Positions 7,378 to 14,612 of a stretch of 37,235 nucleotides of DNA are shown in pieces (positions within the stretch are counted from its first letter, which is position 1; the number at the start of each line of letters is the position of its first letter). Made by a program: the position numbers and the translations under genes. The notes beneath the pieces were generated by a model. It saw nothing but the letters and a program-made list of their open reading frames with translations. It was not told the DNA's origin and ran no database searches. The DNA comes from Halobacteriales archaeon QH_8_67_36 (GTDB lineage Archaea; Halobacteriota; Halobacteria; Halobacteriales; Haloarculaceae), in NCBI GenBank assembly GCA_003021755.1, contig PXQZ01000114.1, positions 1 through 37,235 on the forward strand. The letters run 5' to 3'.

Positions 7378-9863
7378 GTTCCGACGTACCGGACCCCGAC
7401 GCGCCCGCAGACCGCGTCAAACACGTCCGCATCGAGGACGAGATGGAGCAGTCCTACATCGACTACGCGATGTCGGTCATCGCCGGTCGTGCGCTCCCTG
7501 ACGTTCGCGACGGGCTCAAACCCGTCCATCGGCGCATCCTCTATGCGATGCACGAGATGGGCGTCTCCTCGAACACCGCCCACCGGAAGTCCTCCTCCAT
7601 CGTCGGCGAAACGATGGGTGACTACCACCCCCACGGTGACTCGGCCATCTACGACACGCTCGTCCGGATGGCTCAGGACTTCTCGATGCGCTATCCGCTC
7701 GTGGACGGCCAGGGGAACTTCGGCTCGATGGACGGCGACCCGGCCGCTGCGATGCGCTACACGGAGGCCCGAATGGCCCCGATCGCCGAGGAGCTGCTCG
7801 CGGACATCGAGAAGGACACGGTCGACTTCTCCAGTAACTACGACGACCGCCTGCAGGAACCGGACGTGCTTCCGGCGAAGGTGCCGAGCCTCCTTCTCAA
7901 CGGCTCCTCCGGCATCGCCGTCGGGATGTCGACCAACATCCCGCCCCACAACCTCGGGGAACTGGTCGACGCGACGACCCACCTCATCGAGAACCCCGAC
8001 GCCACCGTCGAGGACCTGATGGAGCACGTTTTGGGGCCGGATTTCCCGACCGGCGGGAACATCGTCGGCCGCGACGCCATCTACTCGGCGTACGCCACCG
8101 GTCGCGGGCGACTCCGAGTTCGGGCCGAGTACGAGGTCGACCGGGAGGAGGGCCGCATCGTCATCAGCGAACTCCCCTACCAGGAGAACAAGGCCCGCGT
8201 CGTCGAGCGTATCGCCGAGGACGTCAACGAAGGGAAGATAGAGGGCATCTCGGACCTGCGTGACGAGTCCGACCGCAATGGCGTTCGCGTCGTCATCGAA
8301 CTCAAGCGCGGCGCGAACGTCGACGTGGTCGAGAACCGGCTGCTCGACCACCACCTCGAATCCACCTTCGGCGTCATCAACCTCTCGCTGGTCGACGGCC
8401 AGCCCAAGGTGCTGTCGCTGAAGGAGACGCTCCAGTACTACGTCGACCACCGCCGTGACGTCGTCCGCCGGCGCTCCCGGCATGATCTCGAAGCGGCCGA
8501 GGACCGCGCACACATCCTCGAAGGCCGACTGAAGGCCCTGGAAAACGTCGAGGACGTGGTCGAACGCATCCGCGACAGCGAGGACCGCGACGCCGCTCGC
8601 GCCGGACTGCACGAGGAGTTCGACTTCTCCGAGGAGCAGGCGGCCCACATCGTCCGGATGCAACTCGGGTCGCTCACCTCGATGGAGTCGGCCGAAATCA
8701 AGGACGAGTACGAGGACGTTCAGGCCACCATCGACTACCTCGAATCCGTCCTCGCGAGCGCGGAGAAGCTCGATTCGGTCATCGTCGACGAACTCGAAGA
8801 GATGAAAGCCGAGTACGACGACGACCGACGCACCGCCATCATCGAGGACGAGGGCCAGGTCACCCACGAGGACCTCATCCCCGAGGAGGACTGCGTCGTC
8901 GTGATCACCGAGGACGACTACATCAAGCGGATGCCCGTAGGAAACTTCGACCCGCAGAACCGCGGCGGGAAGGGCATCATCGGCGCCGACCCCAAGGAGG
9001 GCGACCGCGTCTCGAACGTCTTCCGGGCGAACAGCCACGACTACCTGCTCTGTTTCACCAACCGGGGCCAGGTCTACCGGCTGAAGACCTACGAGATACC
9101 CGAGATGTCCCGAACCGCCCGCGGGAAGTCGGCCATCAACCTCCTCAGCCTGGACGAGGGCGAGGAGCTGACGGCCGTCGTCCCCACGGACGACTTCGAC
9201 GACGAGGAGTGTATCACGATGGTCACGCGAGGGGGCTACGTCAAGCGGACCTGCTGTGACCAGTTCCAGAATATCCTCTCGACGGGCATCCGCGCCGCGA
9301 GGCTCGAAGACGGGGACGAACTCGTCGATGTCGACGTCACCGACGGGACCGGCGACCTCGTCATCGGCACGGAACACGGGATGACCATCCGCTTCGACGA
9401 GAGCGAGGTCAGCGAGATGGGCCGCTCCGCGCGGGGCGTTCACGGCATCGAGCTACAGGGCGAGGACCGCGTGGCCGCGATGGTCGCGACCACCGACGAC
9501 GACGACCGCTCGTTGCTGACGGTCACGAGGAACGGCTACGGCAAGCGCACGCGCCTCTCGGAGTACCGCCCGCAGTCCCGCTACGGCCAAGGGCTCATCG
9601 ACATCAAGACCGACACTCGCAACGGCCACGTCGCCACGGCGAAGGCCGTCACCGACGACGATGACCTGGTCATCATGTCCGAACGCGGCCAGATCATGCG
9701 GATTCGGTCCGACGACATCTCCCAGGTCGGTCGGAACACAATGGGTGTCACCATCATGGAACTGGAGGAAGGCGACGCCGTCGCCAGCGTCACCGTGGTG
9801 CCGGCAGTAGGCGGCCCCGAGGCCCCGGACGGCACCGAAGCCACCGTAGACGACGGCCAGTGA
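7374..9863 (+). CDS. gyrA: DNA gyrase subunit A
   Basis: This is the DNA-breaking and wrapping subunit of gyrase, 829 residues. The ATG at 7374 was chosen because it overlaps the gyrB stop (ATGA) and leads into MSSDVPDPD; an upstream GTG at 7362 would only extend inside gyrB. The winged-helix region contains MRYTEARM with catalytic Y129, preceded by DYHPHGDSAIYDT. The C-terminal beta-pinwheel contains the GyrA box QNRGGKG at 528-534, which distinguishes true gyrase from topoisomerase IV and indicates chiral DNA wrapping. Repeated pinwheel blades follow (for example GRQVYRLKTYEIPE-like and GQIMRIRSDDIS segments). A short acidic tail ends the protein. A GTG at 9860, overlapping the stop, opens a degraded phosphodiesterase gene. 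Confidence 0.98.
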   Translation: MSSDVPDPDAPADRVKHVRIEDEMEQSYIDYAMSVIAGRALPDVRDGLKPVHRRILYAMHEMGVSSNTAHRKSSSIVGETMGDYHPHGDSAIYDTLVRMAQDFSMRYPLVDGQGNFGSMDGDPAAAMRYTEARMAPIAEELLADIEKDTVDFSSNYDDRLQEPDVLPAKVPSLLLNGSSGIAVGMSTNIPPHNLGELVDATTHLIENPDATVEDLMEHVLGPDFPTGGNIVGRDAIYSAYATGRGRLRVRAEYEVDREEGRIVISELPYQENKARVVERIAEDVNEGKIEGISDLRDESDRNGVRVVIELKRGANVDVVENRLLDHHLESTFGVINLSLVDGQPKVLSLKETLQYYVDHRRDVVRRRSRHDLEAAEDRAHILEGRLKALENVEDVVERIRDSEDRDAARAGLHEEFDFSEEQAAHIVRMQLGSLTSMESAEIKDEYEDVQATIDYLESVLASAEKLDSVIVDELEEMKAEYDDDRRTAIIEDEGQVTHEDLIPEEDCVVVITEDDYIKRMPVGNFDPQNRGGKGIIGADPKEGDRVSNVFRANSHDYLLCFTNRGQVYRLKTYEIPEMSRTARGKSAINLLSLDEGEELTAVVPTDDFDDEECITMVTRGGYVKRTCCDQFQNILSTGIRAARLEDGDELVDVDVTDGTGDLVIGTEHGMTIRFDESEVSEMGRSARGVHGIELQGEDRVAAMVATTDDDDRSLLTVTRNGYGKRTRLSEYRPQSRYGQGLIDIKTDTRNGHVATAKAVTDDDDLVIMSERGQIMRIRSDDISQVGRNTMGVTIMELEEGDAVASVTVVPAVGGPEAPDGTEATVDDGQ

Positions 9864-9991
9864 CCGCACCGACCGTCTTCGCACACCGCGGGTTCGCCGG
9901 CACGTACCCCGAGAACACCGTGGCCGCCGTTTACGGTGCGGTCGCGGACGGCATCGTTACCGACTACCCGGACATGCTGGGATACCTTTAG
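9860..9991 (+). pseudogene. Glycerophosphodiester phosphodiesterase remnant (internal deletion)
   Basis: A 43-codon frame starts with GTG overlapping the gyrA stop. It reads APTVFAHRGFAGTYPENT, the N-terminal active-site segment of the GDPD/UgpQ family (HRG and PEN catalytic motifs). After about 25 residues it passes directly into DGIVTDYPDML, the typical C-terminal end of the same family, and stops at TAG 9989-9991. A working enzyme is usually 220-250 residues, so roughly 200 internal residues are gone while both ends remain in frame. It lacks the metal-binding core and cannot be functional. The gene presumably once followed gyrA in the same transcription unit. The identity of both ends is strong by motif; the deletion is inferred. 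Confidence 0.82.
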
Positions 9992-10291
9992 CACACCCGC
10001 TTCCCGAACGCACCGGCGGCCGGTTCACGGGCGAGTTCGGCGGTCCGGTCGCCGAGGACGGGATCGACGTCGACGAGTTCGAACGAGCGCGGGTGGTCGC
10101 GGTAGTCGGCGACGGCCTCCATCGACCAGCGGCGTCTCGCCGTCGGCGACTGTCGACCCGACGGCCGTCCCGACGTCCGCACGGACCGCTCGGGTCTCCC
10201 GGTGGAACTCCGCCCGCTCGGACGGGCCTACCTCGACACTCCGTCGGTCGGCCCCGAGGTCCATCGGTACGCCGAGAATTCGGACGTCCAT
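9988..10291 (-). pseudogene. Arginase-family remnant (internal deletion and frameshift)
   Basis: The minus-strand frame from ATG 10291 begins MDVRILGVPMDLGADRR, the characteristic N terminus of arginases (ureohydrolase family). It soon loses similarity. A second frame from about 10122 reads DYRDHPRSFELVDVDPVL followed by TAELA and GKRVC, the typical arginase C terminus, and ends at TAA 9990-9988. The two parts are in different frames and together total about 100 residues, against about 300 in an intact enzyme. The central manganese-binding motifs (GxHS, DAHxD, SxDxD) are absent. The stop overlaps the stop of the convergent phosphodiesterase remnant. It is a clear nonfunctional relic, not a short gene. 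Confidence 0.8.
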
Positions 10292-10339
10292 ACGGTCGGT
10301 TGCACACGGAGCGGACAACGTCCACCGGCGACGGGGCCG

Positions 10340-11260
10340 CTACTCGTACTGCGAGCAGACTAATTCCACGCCCTCGTCGAAGGATATTTGCGGCTCCCAG
10401 CCGGTCGCTGCGTACATCTTCGACGAGTCGGCCATCGTGTCGTGGACGTAGACGTCCTCCGGAATCGGGTTCTCCTCGTACACCGGTTCCACGTTCGTCC
10501 CCAACGTCTCGTTGATGCGGTCGACGAGCGTGTTGAGGCTGTACTGCTCGCCAGTGCCGAGGTTGTAGACCCCGGCGAGTTCGTGGTCGGCCGCCAGTTC
10601 GAGCCCGCGGACGATGTCGTCGACGTGGGTGAAATCGCGTGTCTGGGTGCCGTCGCCCCATATCTCCGGGCGGCGGCCGTTGGCGACGTCGTCGGCGAAC
10701 TGCGCGATGAGGTTCGCGTAGTCGCCCTTGTGTGATTCGGCGCCCTCCTCTATCCCTTGGTAGACGGAAAAAAAGCGCATCCCGGCCATCGAGAGCCCGT
10801 AGTGGTTGTGGAAGTACTCGGCGTACCGCTCGCGAGCCAGCTTCGAGGCCTCGTAGCCGGTGTTGACCGCCACCGGCATGTCCTCGGGCGAGGGCTCGGT
10901 CCGGTCGCCGTAGATGGAGGACGTGGAGGCGTAGACGACGGCGTCACAGCCGTCCTGGCGGGCCTGCTCGACCACGTTGACGAACCCCTCGACGTTGACG
11001 CGGGCGCCCCGTGTCGGGTCCTCCTCGTGCATCGCATAGGAGGAGAGCGCGGCCAGGTGAAAGACGGCGTCCACGTCCGTCGGCAGGTCCTCGTCCAGCA
11101 CGCTCCCCTCGACGTACTCGACGTCCGCGTTCACGTTCTCCGGCGTCCCGAGGAAGCCGTCGTCCAGTGCGACGACTTCGTTGTCCGCGGCGAGATGGTT
11201 CGCCAGGTTGGACCCGATGAACCCGCCGCCACCGGTAACCAGCACGCGTGTTCCGTTCAT
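10340..11260 (-). CDS. NAD-dependent epimerase/dehydratase (UDP-glucose 4-epimerase-like)
   Basis: This is an extended short-chain dehydrogenase of 306 residues acting on nucleotide sugars. The N-terminal Rossmann motif is VTGGGGFIGSNLANHL (about 8-23). Ser-Ser-Ile-Tyr-Gly at about 112-116 and YEASK at about 132-136 supply the catalytic Ser/Tyr/Lys set. Later segments (QTRDFTHVDDIV, VYNLGTGEQYSLN) match UDP-glucose 4-epimerase-type enzymes. The start ATG at 11260 has a TAATTTT box at 11287-11293, so the transcript is probably leaderless. It stands alone between the arginase remnant and a divergent regulator. It may feed nucleotide sugars to the glycan island at 24-37 kb, but the sequence does not show the substrate. 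Confidence 0.88.
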   Translation of the reverse strand: MNGTRVLVTGGGGFIGSNLANHLAADNEVVALDDGFLGTPENVNADVEYVEGSVLDEDLPTDVDAVFHLAALSSYAMHEEDPTRGARVNVEGFVNVVEQARQDGCDAVVYASTSSIYGDRTEPSPEDMPVAVNTGYEASKLARERYAEYFHNHYGLSMAGMRFFSVYQGIEEGAESHKGDYANLIAQFADDVANGRRPEIWGDGTQTRDFTHVDDIVRGLELAADHELAGVYNLGTGEQYSLNTLVDRINETLGTNVEPVYEENPIPEDVYVHDTMADSSKMYAATGWEPQISFDEGVELVCSQYE

Positions 11261-11385
11261 ACCGGTGGACTCTCGGGTGGCCGGTGAAAATTATGTCGCT
11301 ATCGATCTCACTCTCGCCGGCTGACGACCGCTCGCCGACTGGAACCACCGTCGACTTTAAGGCCGACTGTGCCGAACGATGGATC

Positions 11386-11919
11386 ATGTCTTCAATCGAG
11401 CTGACACCCAGTCAAAAAAACATTCTGCAGGAGCTGGTAAACCTGTATCGCGAGAGCGAAAGCGCCGTCAAAGGTGAAGATATCGCGGAAAAGGTCGACC
11501 GCAACCCCGGCACCATCCGGAACCAGATGCAGAGCCTGAAAGCGCTCCAGCTGGTCGAGGGTGTCCCCGGCCCGAAGGGCGGGTACAAACCGACCGCGAC
11601 GGCCTACGACACGCTCCAAATTCAGGAGATGGACCAGGCCGCGGAGGTCCCCCTGCGACACGACGGCGAACTCGTCGAGCACGCCAACGTCGAGGAAATC
11701 GACCTGACGAGCGTCCACCACCCGGAGCAGTGTCGCGCGGAGATTCAACTACAGGGTTCCATCAAGGAGTTCCACGAGGGTGACGACGTCACCGTCGGGC
11801 CGACGCCGCTCTCGAAGCTCCAGATCATCGGGACACTACAGGGCAAAGACGACACGAACAACAAGCTCATCCTCAAGATAGACGATATGCGCGCGCCGGC
11901 CGGCGAGCCCGAACACTGA
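11386..11919 (+). CDS. Winged-helix transcriptional regulator, haloarchaeal type
   Basis: A 177-residue protein starting MSSIELTPSQK. Residues about 7-65 form a winged helix (LTPSQKNILQELVNLY, then GEDIAEKVDRNPGTIRNQMQ as the recognition helix region, then GVPGPKGGYKPT as the wing), similar to Rrf2/IclR-like HTH domains. Residues about 95-177 form a separate conserved domain (VEEIDLTSVHHPEQCRAEI, then VTVGPTPLSKL) that looks beta-rich; its ligand is unknown to me. A CTTTAA box at 11355-11360 lies 26-31 bp before the ATG, giving a leaderless start. It diverges from the epimerase gene, so the 125-bp gap could hold its operators. Regulatory function is inferred from the HTH; its target is unknown. 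Confidence 0.8.
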   Translation: MSSIELTPSQKNILQELVNLYRESESAVKGEDIAEKVDRNPGTIRNQMQSLKALQLVEGVPGPKGGYKPTATAYDTLQIQEMDQAAEVPLRHDGELVEHANVEEIDLTSVHHPEQCRAEIQLQGSIKEFHEGDDVTVGPTPLSKLQIIGTLQGKDDTNNKLILKIDDMRAPAGEPEH

Positions 11920-12027
11920 TCCCCGCTTCAGGGGACCGACAGCCCGTCAGTCCCGTCTCTCGCGATTAGTCAGACCTCAGGCCGCGATTCCGTAGCCTTT
12001 GTATCATCCCCGTTCGGATTCGCAGGT

Positions 12028-13074
12028 ATGACCGACAATGTCGTCGTACTCGGCGCTGGGTATGCCGGTGCAGGCGCCATCAAGAGCCTCGAAGACGAAC
12101 TGACCGGTGACGCCGACATCACCTGGATCTCCGATACGGACTACCACCTCGTCCTCCACGAGTCCCACCGCTGTATCCGGGACCCCGCTATCCAGGACAA
12201 GATTGCGATTCCCGTCCACGAGATAAAACGGCCGACGACGGAGTTCGTACAGGACACCGTCACCGGCATCGACACCGACGACCGCGTCGTCGAACTCGCC
12301 GACCACGACGGTGTAGAGTACGACTACCTGCTCGTCGGCCTGGGCTCCCAGACCGCCTTCTTCGGCATCGAGGGACTCGAGGAGCACGCCCATACGCTGA
12401 AGAGTCTCGACGACGCGCTGGGCATCCATGACGCCGTTCAGGCGGCCGCCCGCGAGGCCTCCCAAAGCGACCCAGCACAGGTCGTCGTCGGCGGTGCCGG
12501 CCTCTCCGGCATCCAAACCTGTGGCGAAATCGCCGAGTTCCGCGACGACCACCGCGCCCCCATCGACATCCACCTCGTCGAAGGGCTCGACGAGATTTTC
12601 CCGGGCAACGACCCCGAGCTTCAGGGCGCGTTGCGCAAGCGCCTCGAAGCGCGCGACGTCACCATCAACTGCGGCGAGTTCATCGGCGAGGTCGACGAGG
12701 AGACCGTCTACATCGGCGACGAGGACGAACTCGACTACGACGTGCTCGTCTGGACCGGCGGCATCACCGGCCGTGACGCCGTCCGTGACGTCGACCTGGA
12801 GAAAGACGAGCGGAATCACCGCATCCACTCCGAGGGCGACTTCCGGACCACCGACGAGCGCGTCTTCTCCATCGGCGACTGCGCACTCATCGACCAGCCC
12901 GGCGACAACCCCGCCCCGCCGACCGCCCAGGCCGCCTGGCAGGCCGCCGAGGTCGCCGGCGAGAACCTCGCCCGCGCGGTGCGGGGCCAGCCCCTGAAGA
13001 CCTGGACCCACAAGGACAAGGGGACCGTCATCTCCGTCGGCGAGACGGCCGTCGCCCACGACGTGATGCAGTAG
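12028..13074 (+). CDS. Type II NADH dehydrogenase-like FAD oxidoreductase
   Basis: This is a pyridine nucleotide-disulphide oxidoreductase family flavoprotein of 348 residues. The N-terminal FAD-binding Rossmann motif is VVVLGAGYAGAGAIKSLE (about 4-21). A second dinucleotide motif, VVVGGAGLSGIQTCGE, at about 152-167 is the NAD(P)H site. The FAD-contacting ATG-like motif is VWTGGITG, and VFSIGDCALI at about 285-294 is the conserved GD motif near the isoalloxazine. No transmembrane segment is evident; type II NADH:quinone oxidoreductases bind the membrane peripherally. A candidate TATA region (CCTTTGTAT, 11996-12004) lies about 24-32 bp upstream. It could equally be a sulfide:quinone-type relative, but the redox cysteines typical of SQR are not seen. 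Confidence 0.85.
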   Translation: MTDNVVVLGAGYAGAGAIKSLEDELTGDADITWISDTDYHLVLHESHRCIRDPAIQDKIAIPVHEIKRPTTEFVQDTVTGIDTDDRVVELADHDGVEYDYLLVGLGSQTAFFGIEGLEEHAHTLKSLDDALGIHDAVQAAAREASQSDPAQVVVGGAGLSGIQTCGEIAEFRDDHRAPIDIHLVEGLDEIFPGNDPELQGALRKRLEARDVTINCGEFIGEVDEETVYIGDEDELDYDVLVWTGGITGRDAVRDVDLEKDERNHRIHSEGDFRTTDERVFSIGDCALIDQPGDNPAPPTAQAAWQAAEVAGENLARAVRGQPLKTWTHKDKGTVISVGETAVAHDVMQ

Positions 13075-13287
13075 CGCTCGACACGCCTCCACGGCAAAAA
13101 CGTGGGGAAAAATCGCGGCGTGCTCCTTTCGCGCACCGTAGGTGCGCTCCAGTCCGCGCGCCGCGGTGGAACCGGCTCGCCTCGCTCGCCGGACGCTAAC
13201 TGCGTTTTGCTGTATCTTCGCCCCGTAGCAGCCAGCCTGCCCTTCCCCGAGTCGCGGCCCGGAGGCCGCTCCCGGCCCGTAACGTCG
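13075..13287. other. Convergent intergenic region, no gene seen
   Basis: The 213-bp gap lies between the 3' ends of the NADH dehydrogenase-like gene and udp. Soon after the first stop is a small hairpin with an A-rich loop (CACGGCAAAAACGTG, about 13091-13105), and a TTTTGCTGT run lies near 13205. These are plausible terminators for the two converging transcripts, but weak ones. No coding frame is convincing. Confidence 0.4.
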
Positions 13288-14112
13288 CTACCGCTCGATT
13301 GAGAGTCCCGCGTGCCAGCGGTCCGAATTCGATTCCTCGACCGCTTCGTCCATCCGTTCCAGATACGTCACGGCGAGGCTGGCACACTTCGCGGCCTTGG
13401 CCTCGCCTTCCGTCCGGAACTCGCCGGTCTCGCGGTTGGCGTAGACGGTACAGACCGCGCCGGCTCGCAGCCCGTAGATGCCCGCGAGCGTGAGGATGCT
13501 GGCGGCCTCCATCTCGAAGTTGACGACGCCTGCCTCGCGGAGTTCCTCGATGTTGGCCTCGCTGTCGCGGGCTTCGAACCCGTCGAAGCCGGGGCGTGAC
13601 TGGCCGGCGTAGAAGCTGTCCGTCGAGCAGGTGACGCCCAGATGGTAGTCGTAGCCCAGCTCCTCGGCGGCGGCGACGAGCGCCGAGACGACCCGCGGGT
13701 CGGCCGTCGCGGGATAGTCTTCGCGGACGTACTCCTTGCTGGTACCCTCCTGTCGAACCGCCCCTGTCGTGATAACGAGGTCGCCGACGGCGGCCTCGGG
13801 GACGATGCTCCCGCAGGACCCCACCCGAAGCAGCGTGTCCGCACCGACGCGGGCCAGTTCCTCGACGGCGATGGCGGCCGACGGCGAGCCGATACCGGTG
13901 GACGTGACGGAGATTGGCGTCCCCTCGTGGCGCCCGGTCGCGGTGCGGTACTCGCGGTGACTCCCGCGAACCTCGGCCGCCTCCCAGTCGTCGAGGATAG
14001 TCCCGATGCGCTCGGGGTCGCCGGGGAGCAGGACGCTCGGAGCTACGTCACCGGGCCCGACTTCGAGGTGGTACTGGACCTCGTCGCCGGGGTCCTCGCT
14101 GTCCCCGGTCAT
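13288..14112 (-). CDS. udp: Uridine phosphorylase (nucleoside phosphorylase)
   Basis: This is a phosphorylase of the PNP/UDP family cleaving pyrimidine nucleosides to base and ribose-1-phosphate; 274 residues. Recognisable segments are LLPGDPERIGTI (phosphate-binding GDP motif, about 25-36), SVTSTGIGSPSAAIAVEEL, LLRVGSCGSI (RVGSCG) and FEMEAASILTLAG, the conserved nucleoside-binding EMEA motif. The start ATG at 14112 overlaps the cdd stop (ATGA). Upstream in-frame starts lie inside cdd and give an arginine-rich stretch unlike the family. Coupling with cytidine deaminase points to pyrimidine nucleoside salvage: cytidine to uridine, then uridine to uracil. Confidence 0.9.
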   Translation of the reverse strand: MTGDSEDPGDEVQYHLEVGPGDVAPSVLLPGDPERIGTILDDWEAAEVRGSHREYRTATGRHEGTPISVTSTGIGSPSAAIAVEELARVGADTLLRVGSCGSIVPEAAVGDLVITTGAVRQEGTSKEYVREDYPATADPRVVSALVAAAEELGYDYHLGVTCSTDSFYAGQSRPGFDGFEARDSEANIEELREAGVVNFEMEAASILTLAGIYGLRAGAVCTVYANRETGEFRTEGEAKAAKCASLAVTYLERMDEAVEESNSDRWHAGLSIER

Positions 14113-14492
14113 TCCAGGTGCTCCCGGGTGATAGTCGTCGGAAGCAGTTCGCCAAGCGTGTACTCGCCGCCGTCTTCGCCGTCCGTGACGATCATAAAGC
14201 CCTCGTCGCAGAACTCCGCGAGCGTCTGGCGACACATCCCACAGGGCGTGACGCCGTCCCGAGCCGTCGAGGTGACCGCAAGACCCTCGAACGAGCGGTG
14301 GCCCTCGCTCACGGCTTTGCCGACCGCTACCTCCTCGGCGTGGAGGCTGTTCGAGTAGTTGGCGTTCTCGATGTTACAGCCGGTGTAGACGGTCCCGTCG
14401 GCGGTCTCGATGGCGGCGCCGACGCGGTACTCCGAATACGGCGCGTGGGCCGCCCGGGCAGCCTCGCGTGCCGCGTCCAGCAGGTCGTCCAT
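14109..14492 (-). CDS. cdd: Cytidine deaminase
   Basis: This is a zinc-dependent hydrolase converting cytidine (and deoxycytidine) to uridine; 127 residues, the standard homotetrameric size. CNIENANYSNSLHAEE at about 39-54 contains the zinc ligand or catalytic pair (here HAE: H51, E53), and PCGMCRQ supplies C84 and C87. Archaeal enzymes normally use Cys or His as the first ligand, so H51 is acceptable. The start at 14492 (MDDLLDAARE) was preferred over 14507 because it fits the family N terminus and lies 24-29 bp after a TATTTA box (14516-14521). It is the first gene of a cdd-udp operon with a 4-bp overlap. Confidence 0.93.
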   Translation of the reverse strand: MDDLLDAAREAARAAHAPYSEYRVGAAIETADGTVYTGCNIENANYSNSLHAEEVAVGKAVSEGHRSFEGLAVTSTARDGVTPCGMCRQTLAEFCDEGFMIVTDGEDGGEYTLGELLPTTITREHLE

Positions 14493-14515
14493 ACCCCGGC
14501 CTCGCATGGCGAGGC

Positions 14516-14601
14516 TAAATACTCACCGCCGTCGAGCCGTCGGCTCGACGAGGCTCGCGACCATCCGGGTCGCTCACCGCCGTCGACCTGTCGGCTCGAC
14601 G
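14516..14601 (-). promoter_or_regulatory. cdd-udp promoter with twin 29-bp repeats
   Basis: The minus-strand TATA box (TATTTA, 14516-14521) directs the cdd-udp operon. Immediately upstream of it are two 29-bp direct repeats, 14522-14550 and 14573-14601, identical at 27 of 29 positions and starting 51 bp apart (about five helical turns). The first contains a perfect 9-bp inverted repeat with a 3-bp spacer (14530-14550). The arrangement looks like a pair of operator sites on the same DNA face. Binding by any regulator is inference. Confidence 0.6.
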
Positions 14602-14612
14602 GCTACGGCCGC

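Noticed and set aside
7098..9443. 781-codon open frame antisense to gyrA
   Set aside because: High-G+C haloarchaeal genes routinely leave long open antisense frames; its Val/Asp/Gly-rich composition mirrors gyrA codon bias and it shows no motif.
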